DNA of 64,000 nt from Streptomyces flavofungini (lineage in GTDB: Bacteria; Actinomycetota; Actinomycetes; Streptomycetales; Streptomycetaceae): the NCBI RefSeq assembly GCF_014650815.1, contig NZ_BMVR01000011.1, positions 240,519 through 304,518 of the forward strand, read 5' to 3'. Below are positions 8,363 through 16,675 of the stretch, one piece after another. How positions within the stretch are numbered: position 1 is the stretch's first letter; each line of letters starts with the position of its first letter. The notes below the pieces were generated by a model. The model was not told the origin of the DNA, did no database searches, and worked only from the letters and a program-made list of their open reading frames with translations. Both the position numbers and the translations under genes were made by a program.

Positions 8363-9835
8363 CTAGCCCTTCAGCTCGGCCATCCAGAGCTCGACCTCGT
8401 CCGACCGCCGGGGCAGCGCGGCGGAGAGGTTCCGGTTGCCGTCCTCCGTGACGAGGATGTCGTCCTCGATCCGGACGCCGATGCCCCGGTACTCCTCGGG
8501 CACGGTCACGTCGTCCGCCTGGAAGTACAGGCCGGGCTCGACGGTCAGGCACATGCCGGGTTCGAGGGTGCCGTCGGCGTACGTCTCGCGGCGGGCGGCC
8601 GCGCAGTCGTGGACGTCCATGCCGAGCATGTGACCGGTGCCGTGCAGCGTCCAGCGGCGCTGCAGGCCGAGCTCCAGGACGCGCTCGACGGGACCCTCGA
8701 CGAGCCCCCACTCGACCAGCTTCTCGGCGAGCACGCGCTGGGCTGCGTCGTGGAAGTCGCGGTACTTGGCGCCCGGCTTGACCGCCGCGATACCGGCCTC
8801 CTGGGCCTCGTACACGGCGTCGTAGATCTTCTTCTGCAGCTCGTCGAAGCGGCCGTTGATCGGCAGGGTGCGGGTGACGTCCGCGGTGTAGTACGTGTGC
8901 GTCTCCACGCCCGCGTCGAGCAGGAGCAGTTCGCCGGAGCGGACGGCGCCGTCGTTGCGCACCCAGTGCAGGGTGGTGGCGTGCGGGCCCGCGGCGCAGA
9001 TGGAGCCGTAGCCGATGTCGTTGCCCTCGACGCGGGCGCGCAGGAAGAACGTGCCCTCGATGTAGCGCTCGGACGTCGCCTCGGCCTTGTCGAGGACCCG
9101 TACGACGTCCTCGAAGCCGCGCACCGTGGAGTCCACGGCCTTCTGCAGCTCACGGACCTCGAACTCGTCCTTCACCAGGCGGGCCTCGGAGAGGAACTCG
9201 CGCAGCTCCTCGTCGCGCTCGGCGGTGACCTTGTCGGTCAGGGCCGCCTCGATCCCGGCGTCGTGGCCGCGGACGACGCGGACGGGGCCGGTGGCCTCGC
9301 GGAGCTTGTCGGCGAGCTCGCGGACGTCGGAGGCGGGGATGCCGTACAGCGTCCCGGCCTCGGTCAGGGAGTGGCGGCGGCCGACCCACAGCTCGCCCTG
9401 GCCGTCGAGCCAGAACTCGCCGTTCTCACGGTTGGAGCGCGGCAGGAGGTAGATGGTGGCGTCGTGGCCGCCGGTCCGCTTCGGCTCCATGACGAGGACG
9501 CCGTCCTCCGTCTGGTTGCCGGTGAGGTAGGCGTATTCGACGGCGGCGCGGAACGCGTACTCCGTGTCGTTCGAGCGGGTCTTCAGGTTGCCCGCGGGGA
9601 CGACCAGACGCTCGCCGGGGAAGCGCGCGGAGAGCGCGGCGCGGCGGTCGGCGGTGTGCCCGGCCTGCTCGATCGGCTCCAGGTCGCGCAGCTCGGTGTC
9701 GGCCCAGCCCGCCTTCATGCTCTCGGCGAGCTCGTCGGAGACACCGGGGTAGAGGCCGTTCTTGCGCTGCTTGATCGGCTCTTCTTCGGTCTCCACCAGC
9801 TCTTCCGGGGTCTCCGGGTTGAGGGCGTCCGACAC
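8363..9835 (-). CDS. pepP: Xaa-Pro aminopeptidase (M24B family)
   Basis: A 490-residue cytoplasmic metalloaminopeptidase that removes N-terminal residues preceding proline. The N-terminal aminopeptidase-P domain (about 40-200) is followed by the pita-bread M24 domain. Metal ligands are visible: Asp in LLLDAGVETHTY and YTADVTRTLP, His in LHGTGHMLGMDVHD, Glu in CLTVEPGLY and VRIEDDILVTEDG. The GTG start at 9835 (VSDALNPETPEE) is fixed by AGGAGG just upstream; ATG codons further upstream lie in unlikely sequence. Monocistronic. Confidence 0.95.
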   Translation of the reverse strand: MSDALNPETPEELVETEEEPIKQRKNGLYPGVSDELAESMKAGWADTELRDLEPIEQAGHTADRRAALSARFPGERLVVPAGNLKTRSNDTEYAFRAAVEYAYLTGNQTEDGVLVMEPKRTGGHDATIYLLPRSNRENGEFWLDGQGELWVGRRHSLTEAGTLYGIPASDVRELADKLREATGPVRVVRGHDAGIEAALTDKVTAERDEELREFLSEARLVKDEFEVRELQKAVDSTVRGFEDVVRVLDKAEATSERYIEGTFFLRARVEGNDIGYGSICAAGPHATTLHWVRNDGAVRSGELLLLDAGVETHTYYTADVTRTLPINGRFDELQKKIYDAVYEAQEAGIAAVKPGAKYRDFHDAAQRVLAEKLVEWGLVEGPVERVLELGLQRRWTLHGTGHMLGMDVHDCAAARRETYADGTLEPGMCLTVEPGLYFQADDVTVPEEYRGIGVRIEDDILVTEDGNRNLSAALPRRSDEVELWMAELKG

Positions 9836-9992
9836 GGTCTGCCTCCTGTTTGACGGCTCTGTACGACTCTGGACCGCCTCCATCGTACGGTCGTACGTAA
9901 GGGGGTCCAGGGGCGGAAGACCTGTCACAGGACGGGGTCACGGGGAGGCAGTGCGGCCTCACGGGGAGTGCGCCTCGCCGGACTCGCGCCGC

Positions 9993-11432
9993 TCACTCGA
10001 AGCGGGCCGCGAGCAGCACCACATCCTCCTCGCTGGCCGCCGCGCCCGGGCCGTCGAGACCCTCCGGCAGGACCGTCCGCAGCACGTGGTCGGCGATCTC
10101 CCCGGGGTCGTCACGGGCCGCCTTCGGCACGCTCGCGGCGGCCGCGTGCAGCCGTGCGAAGGCCCGGTCCATGGCGTCGCCGGTGCGCTGAAGGAGCCCG
10201 TCCGTATAGAGCAGCAGCGTTTCTCCTGGCTCCGGGCAGATGTCCACGCTGGGCGCCTCCCAGCAGGCGAGCATCCCGAGCGGCGCCGACAGGGACGTCT
10301 CCACGAACTCCGTGCGCCGCTCCCCGACGAGCAGCGGCGGGCTGTGCCCGGCCCCGGCGAGGACGATCTTGCGCAGGGCGGGTTCGCAGTACGCGAAGAG
10401 CGCCGTCGCCGAGCGCGCGGGCTCGGTGAGGCGCAGCAGCAGCTCCAGGTCGGAGAGGACGGCGACGGGGTCCTCGCCCTCCATCACCGCGTACGCCCGC
10501 AAGGAGGCCCGCAGTCGTCCCATCGCGGCGACCGCGCTCGGCCCGGACCCGGTGACGGAGCCGACCGCGAGGCCGAGCGCCGCGTCCGGCAGGGGCAGCG
10601 CGTCGAACCAGTCGCCGCCGCCGCGCGGTCCGGTGCCGTGCCGGGCCGCGAGCTGCACCCCGGCGACGCGCGGCAGGCGCGGCGGCAGCAGCTCCGCGCG
10701 CAGGGTCGCGGTGGTGGAACGGGCGCGGTCCAGCTCCACCAGGCGCGTCAGGTGCTCACCGGCGTACTGCAGGTAGCGGCCGATGAGGTGCCGCTGCCGC
10801 TCGGCGGGCTCGGCGGGCTCGTCGTACAGCCAGACCACCACGCCGACGCGGCCCGCCGTGTCGGTGATCAGCGGCAGGGCGTAGCTCGCGGCGTACCCGA
10901 GGCGGACGGCGACCTCGCGGTGGCGGGGGTCGAGGGTGTCGTCGGCCAGGAGGTCGGGCTGCACGATCTCGGTGACGGGGGCCGCGGCCCTGGCGGTGGC
11001 GGGCGCGGAGTCCGGCGGGGCGGGGGCGGCCTCGGCGGTGGCGTCGAGGAGGCGCCCGAACGAGGTGGCGGCGCGCGGCACCGTCTCCAGGTGGCCGAGG
11101 TCGGCGCGGGCGAGGCCGAGGCCGACGGTGGTGGTGGGGCCGAGGCCGTCGGCGGGCTCCAGGACGACCAGGCCGCGGCGGGCGCCGACGAGGGCGCCTC
11201 CGGCGCGCAGGAGTTCGCCGAGCGCGCCGTCGAGTGCTGCCGTGCGGGACAGGCGTTCGGTGAGTTCGTGCAGCGTGGTGAGGTCGGAGACCCAGCCGGC
11301 CAGGCGGTCCTGGATCAGGGCTCCCGGGGCGCTCTGGGCTGCCGAGGTGGCCGGGGCGGGCGGGGCAGTGTGGGCCGGTGGCGGAACTGTGGAATCGATT
11401 CCGGCCACTTTCGGGAGGTGCGGGGCGTTCAT
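9993..11432 (-). CDS. GAF-SpoIIE family PP2C-like phosphatase, possibly metal-site deficient
   Basis: A 479-residue protein with a GAF-like sensor (about 45-210) and a C-terminal SpoIIE/RsbU phosphatase domain (about 255-478) of the type that dephosphorylates anti-anti-sigma factors. Visible motifs are RGGGDWFDALPL, AVGSVTGSGPSAVAAMGRLR, LLLYTDGLLQR and SEEDVVLLAAR. The second motif normally reads GDVxGHG; here the metal-binding Asp is Ser and the His is Ser, so activity may be lost or altered. The ATG overlaps the TGA of a possible 39-codon reading frame upstream. Confidence 0.88.
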   Translation of the reverse strand: MNAPHLPKVAGIDSTVPPPAHTAPPAPATSAAQSAPGALIQDRLAGWVSDLTTLHELTERLSRTAALDGALGELLRAGGALVGARRGLVVLEPADGLGPTTTVGLGLARADLGHLETVPRAATSFGRLLDATAEAAPAPPDSAPATARAAAPVTEIVQPDLLADDTLDPRHREVAVRLGYAASYALPLITDTAGRVGVVVWLYDEPAEPAERQRHLIGRYLQYAGEHLTRLVELDRARSTTATLRAELLPPRLPRVAGVQLAARHGTGPRGGGDWFDALPLPDAALGLAVGSVTGSGPSAVAAMGRLRASLRAYAVMEGEDPVAVLSDLELLLRLTEPARSATALFAYCEPALRKIVLAGAGHSPPLLVGERRTEFVETSLSAPLGMLACWEAPSVDICPEPGETLLLYTDGLLQRTGDAMDRAFARLHAAAASVPKAARDDPGEIADHVLRTVLPEGLDGPGAAASEEDVVLLAARFE

Positions 11433-11548
11433 GGCTGACGGCTTTCCGGCCAGTGCGTATTGCTCAATAGCATCGCAAACCCCCTGTCATTCTGCGCCGC
11501 TAGCAATGGCTCCACATCTACACGCAGTGGAGAGGGGATGTCCAGCAT
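11429..11548 (-). CDS. Possible 39-residue leader reading frame overlapping the phosphatase start
   Basis: A short frame starting MLDIPSPLRVDVEPLL and ending SNTHWPESRQP, whose TGA overlaps the phosphatase ATG as ATGA. The AGGA upstream is too close to its ATG to be a good ribosome site. Overlap of this sort usually means translational coupling, but codon usage is less G/C-biased at third positions than in neighbouring genes and no family is recognised. It could be chance. Confidence 0.3.
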   Translation of the reverse strand: MLDIPSPLRVDVEPLLAAQNDRGFAMLLSNTHWPESRQP

Positions 11549-12046
11549 TGTCCTGCGAGGATTCCTGGTGTCCAGTGGGGCGGGAGTGAATTCCGGGAAC
11601 TGACAGCGATCTTGAGAACTTGTCTGAAAACTGTTGCAGGGAACGGCATATTGCGGTCGACTGACATCGTTCGAAGGAGCGTCACAGCGGTCGTGATGGG
11701 TACGTACTCGGTGATGGCCAGGGGCAGTTGCGGGACGCCCGGAACCTGGTGGCGGACCCGAGCGTCTTAACCCACGGCGACCGTGCCCCATCCTCCCGTG
11801 GCACGGGCGGCAAGAAATACGCGGGACGGCAAACGCCAGGCGCCGCCACCCCACGCCACGTCAACGCTCGGCCCATAGGGGAGCCCCATGCCGCAGGCTG
11901 GGGTGTGATGCGCCAGCTTGTACGCACCTGTACGCACTTGCTTGCACCTAGTACGCGCACCTCGTACGCACGGCGATAGTGATCCACACATGGTGTGATG
12001 TGGCCCGAAGTGTCCCTCTGCGTGTAACGGAAAGGAACGAGCGCTC
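11549..12046. promoter_or_regulatory. Long divergent intergenic region with helically phased repeats
   Basis: About 500 bp between the divergent phosphatase and primase-polymerase genes with no convincing reading frame and lower G+C than the genes. It must contain promoters for both directions. The clear internal structure is a set of GTACGCAC-like repeats at 11920-11971 (separate entry) and an inverted repeat CACAC-N3-GTGTG at 11986-11998. A ribosome site AAGGAA precedes the ATG at 12047. Confidence 0.6.
11920..11971. promoter_or_regulatory. Array of GTACGCAC repeats, probable operator
   Basis: GTACGCAC at 11920-11927, 11930-11937 and 11964-11971, with variants GCTTGCAC at 11940 and GTACGCGCAC at 11951. 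The first four start at intervals of 10, 10 and 11 bp, so they face the same side of the helix, a pattern expected for cooperative protein binding. It lies 76-127 bp upstream of the primase-polymerase gene. Confidence 0.55.
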
Positions 12047-12766
12047 ATGCGCGAGATCCTCGGAAGGCGACGCAGGCTCCTGTCCTGGCGAATCGGTAGG
12101 AAGTCTGACCAGAGTCCCGCTCTGCTCGGCGCGGCCATGACCTTCGCGACCGAATGGCGCTGGCCCGTGCTGCCCGGCGTCGGCATCGACGGCCAGGTCA
12201 GGAACGCCAGGGGCACCCGCACGTCCGAGCGGCGCGACACCACAGCGCGCTGCGCCTGCCCCGACCCCGAATGCGGCTTCCCCGGCGCCCACCCGCTCGA
12301 CCCGGGCCTGCTCGCCGCGACGACCGACGAGCGCATGGTGCGCTGGTGGTGGACCAACCGCCCCGGCGCACCGGTGCTCCTCGCCACCGGCGGACGCGCC
12401 CCGTGCGCCGTGAGCCTGCCCGCGCCGGCCGGCGCGCGCGCCCTCGCCGCACTCGACGAGGCGGGCGTCCGCCTCGGCCCGGTCGTGGCCACCCCGGCCC
12501 GCGTCTTCATCCTCGTCGCGCCGTACTCGATGGAGCAGTTGGGCGCGCTCCTGTACGCCAAGGACTGGGTCCCGGGCTCGCTCCGGTTCCACGGCGACGG
12601 CGGGTACGTGGCGCTGCCGCCGTCGGAGACGGGCCAGGGCCAGGTCCACTGGGAGCGCGCACCGCTGCCCGGCTCGGCCGCCCCCTGGGTGCCCGATGTC
12701 GAGGCCGTGGTCGACGCGGTGGTCGACGCGCTCACTCGTACGGGTGTGAGCGCGCCCGAGTTGTAG
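12047..12766 (+). CDS. Primase-polymerase (Prim-Pol) N-terminal domain protein
   Basis: A 239-residue protein related to the bifunctional DNA primase/polymerase N-terminal domain found in plasmid Rep proteins and as stand-alone proteins in Streptomyces. Features include the Cys-containing segment CACPDPECGFPGAHPLDP, the region TTDERMVRWWWTNRPGAPVLLATGG, and a C-terminal part ending in DALTRTGVSAPEL. The acidic metal-binding motif (hDxD) seen in active enzymes is not obvious, so activity is uncertain. No helicase domain follows. A second protein of this family is encoded at 19855-21006. Confidence 0.75.
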   Translation: MREILGRRRRLLSWRIGRKSDQSPALLGAAMTFATEWRWPVLPGVGIDGQVRNARGTRTSERRDTTARCACPDPECGFPGAHPLDPGLLAATTDERMVRWWWTNRPGAPVLLATGGRAPCAVSLPAPAGARALAALDEAGVRLGPVVATPARVFILVAPYSMEQLGALLYAKDWVPGSLRFHGDGGYVALPPSETGQGQVHWERAPLPGSAAPWVPDVEAVVDAVVDALTRTGVSAPEL

Positions 12767-12820
12767 GGCCTTGGGCGCGCGGCGAACGTTCCGCGTGCCC
12801 ATCGTCGTTATCTTCGGGCC

Positions 12821-13471
12821 ATGCACCCGCGCCCGGCCGTGAACCCCCGCCTGCTCGCGCTCCTGGGAGTCGTGGCCCTCGCGGTGCTCGTGCCGCTCGC
12901 CGGCGCCTCCGCGGGACCCGTGCTCCACGAGGACGCGAAGCGTCCCGCCGAGGGGCTGCTGTCCGAGCGGTCCGGGCCGTCCGAGTCCGGGCGGTCCGAG
13001 TCCGGGCCGTCCGGCCGAGCGCCTGCCGGATCCTCGCCGCGATCGTCGTCCCCGCCGTCGTCCCCGCCGCAGTCCCCGCCGCCGTCCCGGCCGCAGGACA
13101 AGCCCGCGGATCCGGCCGCCCCCGCGTACGACTCGGCGCCCCCGGCGGAGACCACCGCCCGGTGCGGTCCCGAACTCTCCTCGCCGCACGGTGTGGAGGC
13201 CCAGACCTGCGTCCTGTCCCAGGCCGACGACACCTGGGCGCGTACCTACTACCGCAACGCCACGGGTGAGGCGCTGACGGCCGTTCTGAGCGTCATGGGG
13301 CCGAAGGGGCGCACGGTGGAGATGCACTGCGCGGTGGGCGCCGACGACGAGCCGGCGGCGTGCGAGACGCCCCGTGAGCGCACGGCGGGAGGCGCGGCGC
13401 GGTACACGGCGGTGGCGGAGTTCGCCCGTGCGGGCGGAGCCGCGCTGCTGCTGCGCTCCGGCAGCAACTGA
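12821..13471 (+). CDS. Secreted protein with Ser/Pro-rich linker
   Basis: A 216-residue exported protein of unknown function. A signal peptide or anchor occupies residues about 10-31 (LLALLGVVALAVLVPLAGA). Residues about 48-95 are a low-complexity Ser/Pro/Gly/Arg linker, and the C-terminal half (about 105-216) looks like a compact beta domain with paired cysteines (RCGPELSS, QTCVLSQ, MHCAVGA, ACETPRE). Four Cys suggest two disulfides in the exported domain. No known family recognised. It follows the Prim-Pol gene by 54 bp and may be co-transcribed. Confidence 0.75.
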   Translation: MHPRPAVNPRLLALLGVVALAVLVPLAGASAGPVLHEDAKRPAEGLLSERSGPSESGRSESGPSGRAPAGSSPRSSSPPSSPPQSPPPSRPQDKPADPAAPAYDSAPPAETTARCGPELSSPHGVEAQTCVLSQADDTWARTYYRNATGEALTAVLSVMGPKGRTVEMHCAVGADDEPAACETPRERTAGGAARYTAVAEFARAGGAALLLRSGSN

Positions 13472-13543
13472 GCGGTGTCGCGGTGCAGTTGGGACAGTTG
13501 TCGACCGTCGTGCGGCCGCCGGGTGTGCACCGGGCACAGAAAC

Positions 13544-13682
13544 GCCCGGTTGCTGGCGACGGGGGATGCACCAGCAACCGGGCTACCTGAACGGTAACAA
13601 GAGATCGGCGCTTGGCAAATTCGATCTCAGTTATCCGGACAGGGATTTACCTGTGTCCAAGGGGAGTTGTGACAGGAGTCAC
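13544..13682. ncRNA. Series of hairpins between convergent genes: structured RNA or terminator
   Basis: Three or four stems follow one another: GCCCGGTTGCTGG at 13544-13556 pairs perfectly with 13571-13583; GAGATCG at 13601-13607 pairs with 13622-13628; GGACA and TGTCC flank a loop near 13637-13657; GTGAC at 13669-13673 pairs with 13678-13682. The first is long enough for a terminator but lacks a T-run. A bidirectional terminator is the simplest reading; the later, lower-GC stems leave open a small RNA. Confidence 0.45.
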
Positions 13683-13754
13683 GCGTTCCGTTCCGACTGA
13701 CTGGTGGGTCAGTCCGGCCGGGGCGCTCCCGGGGTGAGCGGAGACCCGGACAGG

Positions 13755-14738
13755 TCAGCTCAGGGTGACCTGTCGGTTGGTGAGGCCGCCGCGGGCCCGG
13801 CGCTCCTCCGGAGTCAGCGGTTCCGTCGCCGCGAGCGCTGTCGTGAGGCGCGACGCGAACTCGGCGGCGGGCTGCTCGATGTCCGCGGCCCCCATACCGG
13901 TCGGAAGGTCCCATACCGGCACGGTCAGACCGTGCGCGCGGAAGGACCCGACCAGGCGGGTGCCCTCGCCGAGGCTCGACGCGCCGGCCGCGTGCAGCCG
14001 GGCGAGCGCGTCGAGGAGCTGCTCCTCCGGGTGCGGCATGACCCAGCGCAGGTGGTTCTTCTCCGGGGTCTCGCACCAGTACGCGGCGTCGACTCCGGAG
14101 AGCTTGACCGTCGGGATGGCGGCGGCGTTCGCCCGCTCCAGGGAGGCGGCCACCTCCGGCGTCGCGTTCTCCGCGTCCGGCACCCAGAACTCGAACCCGG
14201 GGTGCACGACCGGCTCGAAGGCGCTCTTCTCGTCGATGAGTTCCTGCAGCCGCGGGCCGTCACCGGGCGCGCGGCGGCCGGGGACCGGCTGGCCGGGCTC
14301 GGTGGTGAGGGCGCGCTGGAGGGTGTCGGCGAGGTCGCGGCTGATGTCGCCGGAGGAGGTGTCGTTCTGCAGGCCCAGCAGGACCGAGCCGTCGTCGCGG
14401 CGCAGCGCGGGCCAGGCCATCGGCAGGACGGTCGCCAGCGTCACGGAGGGCACGCCCTCGGGGAGGCCGTCCTTCAGGGTGAGCTCGACGGTCGCGGCGG
14501 GGACCAGCTCGCGCAGGGCCACCCAGTCGCACTCGCCGGGCAGGCCGTCGAAGGGGCGCTGCACCAGCTCGGTCACGGCGTGCGCGGCGGCCCGGCCGTG
14601 GCAGGCCTTGTACCGGCGGCCCGAACCGCAGGGGCAGGGTTCCCGGGCGCCGACGACCGGGACCTCGTGGTCCTTGAGCTGCGGCTGCTTGCCCTTGTTG
14701 CCCTGGTTGCCCTTGGTCTGCGGGCGCTTCTTGGCCAT
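13755..14738 (-). CDS. DUF5926 protein with N-terminal SEC-C motif
   Basis: A 327-residue cytoplasmic protein. A Lys/Gln-rich start (MAKKRPQTKGNQGNKGK) is followed by the zinc-binding SEC-C motif PCPCGSGRRYKACHG (about 34-48), as found at the SecA C-terminus and in many nucleic-acid or ribosome-associated proteins. The rest matches the DUF5926 family, conserved in actinomycetes and of unknown role. The ATG at 14738 places the motif at the normal distance from the N-terminus. Monocistronic, convergent with the secreted-protein gene. Confidence 0.9.
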   Translation of the reverse strand: MAKKRPQTKGNQGNKGKQPQLKDHEVPVVGAREPCPCGSGRRYKACHGRAAAHAVTELVQRPFDGLPGECDWVALRELVPAATVELTLKDGLPEGVPSVTLATVLPMAWPALRRDDGSVLLGLQNDTSSGDISRDLADTLQRALTTEPGQPVPGRRAPGDGPRLQELIDEKSAFEPVVHPGFEFWVPDAENATPEVAASLERANAAAIPTVKLSGVDAAYWCETPEKNHLRWVMPHPEEQLLDALARLHAAGASSLGEGTRLVGSFRAHGLTVPVWDLPTGMGAADIEQPAAEFASRLTTALAATEPLTPEERRARGGLTNRQVTLS

Positions 14739-14808
14739 CGTGGGTGTCTCCCGGTTACGGCTCGCTTGCGTACGGGCGCGAGCCTAGCCGTTCGCCGTCG
14801 GGGGCCCG

Positions 14809-14913
14809 GGGGACCGGGTGGGCGCCGGGGCGGTCCGCCGGGGACCGGGTATGCGTCGGATCGGCTTCGGGGACCGGGTGCGCGTCGGATCGGTCGGCGC
14901 CGGGGCCGTCCAC
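14809..14913. repeat. GGGGACCGGGT-containing degenerate repeats
   Basis: Three copies of GGGGACCGGGT (near 14810, 14840 and 14869), spaced about 30 bp and separated by related CGTCGGATCGG segments, fill the gap between two minus-strand genes. Non-coding as far as can be seen. Confidence 0.65.
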
Positions 14914-14928
14914 TCGGCCCGCGCCGGA

Positions 14929-15468
14929 TCAGTCCACGTCGTCGAAGGGGTCCGCGAACCCCAGGTCGGATATCGCGGCCACGGACGGCGCGGCGACGCG
15001 CGTAGCGAAGTCCTCGCGGCGGTGCCCGGACTGCACCAGGGCCCAGACGGTGACCTCGCCGTGGGTGTCGTCGCGGACCCCCCACGCCTCGGCGAGGGCG
15101 GTGATGATGTTGAGCCCGCGGCCGCCGTGGGCCGTGACCGAAGGAGTGGCCGGAATCGGGCGGGTCGGCCCGCCGCCGTCCGTCACCTCGACCGTCAGCC
15201 GTCCGGTCTTCTCGACGCGCCACGCGGCGCGTACGTCTCCGTCGTCGCCGTCCCCGTTGAGCCCCTCGCCCAGCGGCCTGCCGTGTCGGCAGGCGTTGCT
15301 GAGGAGTTCGGAAAGGATCAGTACGGCATCGTCGATGACCGACTCCGACACCCCGTTGCCGCGCAATTGATCGCGCATTCGGTGTCTGGCTTCTCCCACG
15401 CCCGCAGGACCATGGGGTACGGCCATGCTCGACGACGTGGGCACCTCCTGTGCCACCACAAACGCCAC
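14929..15468 (-). CDS. HATPase-only regulatory protein
   Basis: A 179-residue anti-sigma-kinase-like HATPase_c protein. The N-box is ILSELLSNACRHGRPL (about 50-65), the G1 region VTDGGGPTRPIP and the G2 region AHGGRGLNIITALAE. It is likely to act in partner switching with an anti-anti-sigma factor or to be controlled by SpoIIE-type phosphatases. The GTG start at 15468 (VAFVVAQEVPTSS) was chosen because AAAGGAGG lies eight bases upstream; the later ATG at SSSMAVPHG has no such signal. Confidence 0.88.
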   Translation of the reverse strand: MAFVVAQEVPTSSSMAVPHGPAGVGEARHRMRDQLRGNGVSESVIDDAVLILSELLSNACRHGRPLGEGLNGDGDDGDVRAAWRVEKTGRLTVEVTDGGGPTRPIPATPSVTAHGGRGLNIITALAEAWGVRDDTHGEVTVWALVQSGHRREDFATRVAAPSVAAISDLGFADPFDDVD

Positions 15469-15608
15469 CCCCGAGACCTCCTTTGCCCCACGCCACGGTG
15501 TGGATGCCCCAATGGACTGGACCGGAAACCGGCCAACACCACGATGGTGACGCACTCGACACGGTCGAATACGCACCGAACGCGCCGGTGCACTCCCCGT
15601 AATGGGCG

Positions 15609-16451
15609 TCAGGCGCGGCCGAGTTGGGACAGCACCTGCTTCGGGCGGTTGGTGATGATCGCGTCCACGCCGAGCCGGGCGCACAGCTCGACGTCCGCGG
15701 GCTCGTTCACGGTCCACACGTGGACCTGGTGCCCGGCCCGCTTGAGCTTGGCGACGTATCCGGGGTGGTTGCGGAGGATCCGGATGCCCGGGCCCGCGAT
15801 CCGCACGCCCTGCGGGAGGCGGCCGTCATGGTGGCGGGGCGAGACGAACTGCATCAGATAGACGGTGGGCAGGGTCGGGGACGCGGCGCGCACGCGGTGC
15901 AGCGACCGCGCGGAGAAACTCATGACGCGTACGGGCGAGGGGCCCTCGGCGGGCGGGGCGTCCAGGCCGAAGCGCTTCAGGAGGTGCAGCAGCCGCTCCT
16001 CGACCTGGCCCGCCCAGCGGGTGGGGTGCTTGGTCTCGATGGCGAGCTGGACGCGGCGTCCGGAGGCATTGTTTTCGGCCACCAGCTCCAGGAGCCGCTC
16101 CAGGGTGAGGACGGAGGTGTCCCGCGTGTCGGACGGGTCCTGCCCCTCGTCCCAGTCGGGCCCCTCCCCGTCCCCGGGGTCGCCGCCGTTCTTCCAGGAG
16201 CCGAAGTCGAGGGCGGCGAGATCGGCGAGCTCCAGGGCGGAGACGGCGCCGCGACCGTTGGAGGTGCGGTTGACGCGGCGGTCGTGGACGCAGACGAGAT
16301 GGCCGTCCGCGGTGAGCCGTACGTCGCATTCGAGGGCGTCGGCGCCGTCCTCGACCGCCTTCTTGTACGCGGCCAGGGTGTGCTCCGGGGCGTCCTCGGA
16401 GGCTCCGCGGTGGGCGACGACCTGGATCTGGTGCTGTCGTGCATGGGTCAC
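15609..16451 (-). CDS. Glycerophosphodiester phosphodiesterase
   Basis: A 280-residue GDPD TIM-barrel enzyme that hydrolyses glycerophosphodiesters to glycerol-3-phosphate and an alcohol. The catalytic opening VVAHRGASEDAPEHTLAAYKKAVEDGADALECDVRLTADG is split here for reference: VAHRGAS (His), PEHTLAAY (Glu), ECDVRLT (Glu/Asp metal ligands) and VCVHDRRVNRTS (His). No signal peptide, so probably cytoplasmic. The GTG start at 16451 gives VTHARQHQIQVV just ahead of the first strand. Divergent from the HtrA-like gene. Confidence 0.93.
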   Translation of the reverse strand: MTHARQHQIQVVAHRGASEDAPEHTLAAYKKAVEDGADALECDVRLTADGHLVCVHDRRVNRTSNGRGAVSALELADLAALDFGSWKNGGDPGDGEGPDWDEGQDPSDTRDTSVLTLERLLELVAENNASGRRVQLAIETKHPTRWAGQVEERLLHLLKRFGLDAPPAEGPSPVRVMSFSARSLHRVRAASPTLPTVYLMQFVSPRHHDGRLPQGVRIAGPGIRILRNHPGYVAKLKRAGHQVHVWTVNEPADVELCARLGVDAIITNRPKQVLSQLGRA

Positions 16452-16675
16452 CGCGTCATCGTGCCATCGACCGCGGGTGTCCGGCTGGCGTCCGCGGGTG
16501 TCCGCTGGGCTGTCCGAATGGGGCGGTTTCGCCCACCGTGAACGCACAGCATCGGCTTATGGTGCCCTGACAGCCCATGGGAAAAGCTGACTGCAGACAA
16601 AACTGAACCGAAATGATCGTCTGCTGCTCTCAGGCCGTGACCGAGTACGACAGCGTGGACCGAGGAGAAGAAGCT

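Noticed and set aside
16613..16675. Longer N-terminus for the HtrA-like protease (start at 16613)
   Set aside because: The GTG at 16676 has a good ribosome site, and the added residues (with paired Cys) are unlike the Pro/Ala-rich N-termini of relatives.
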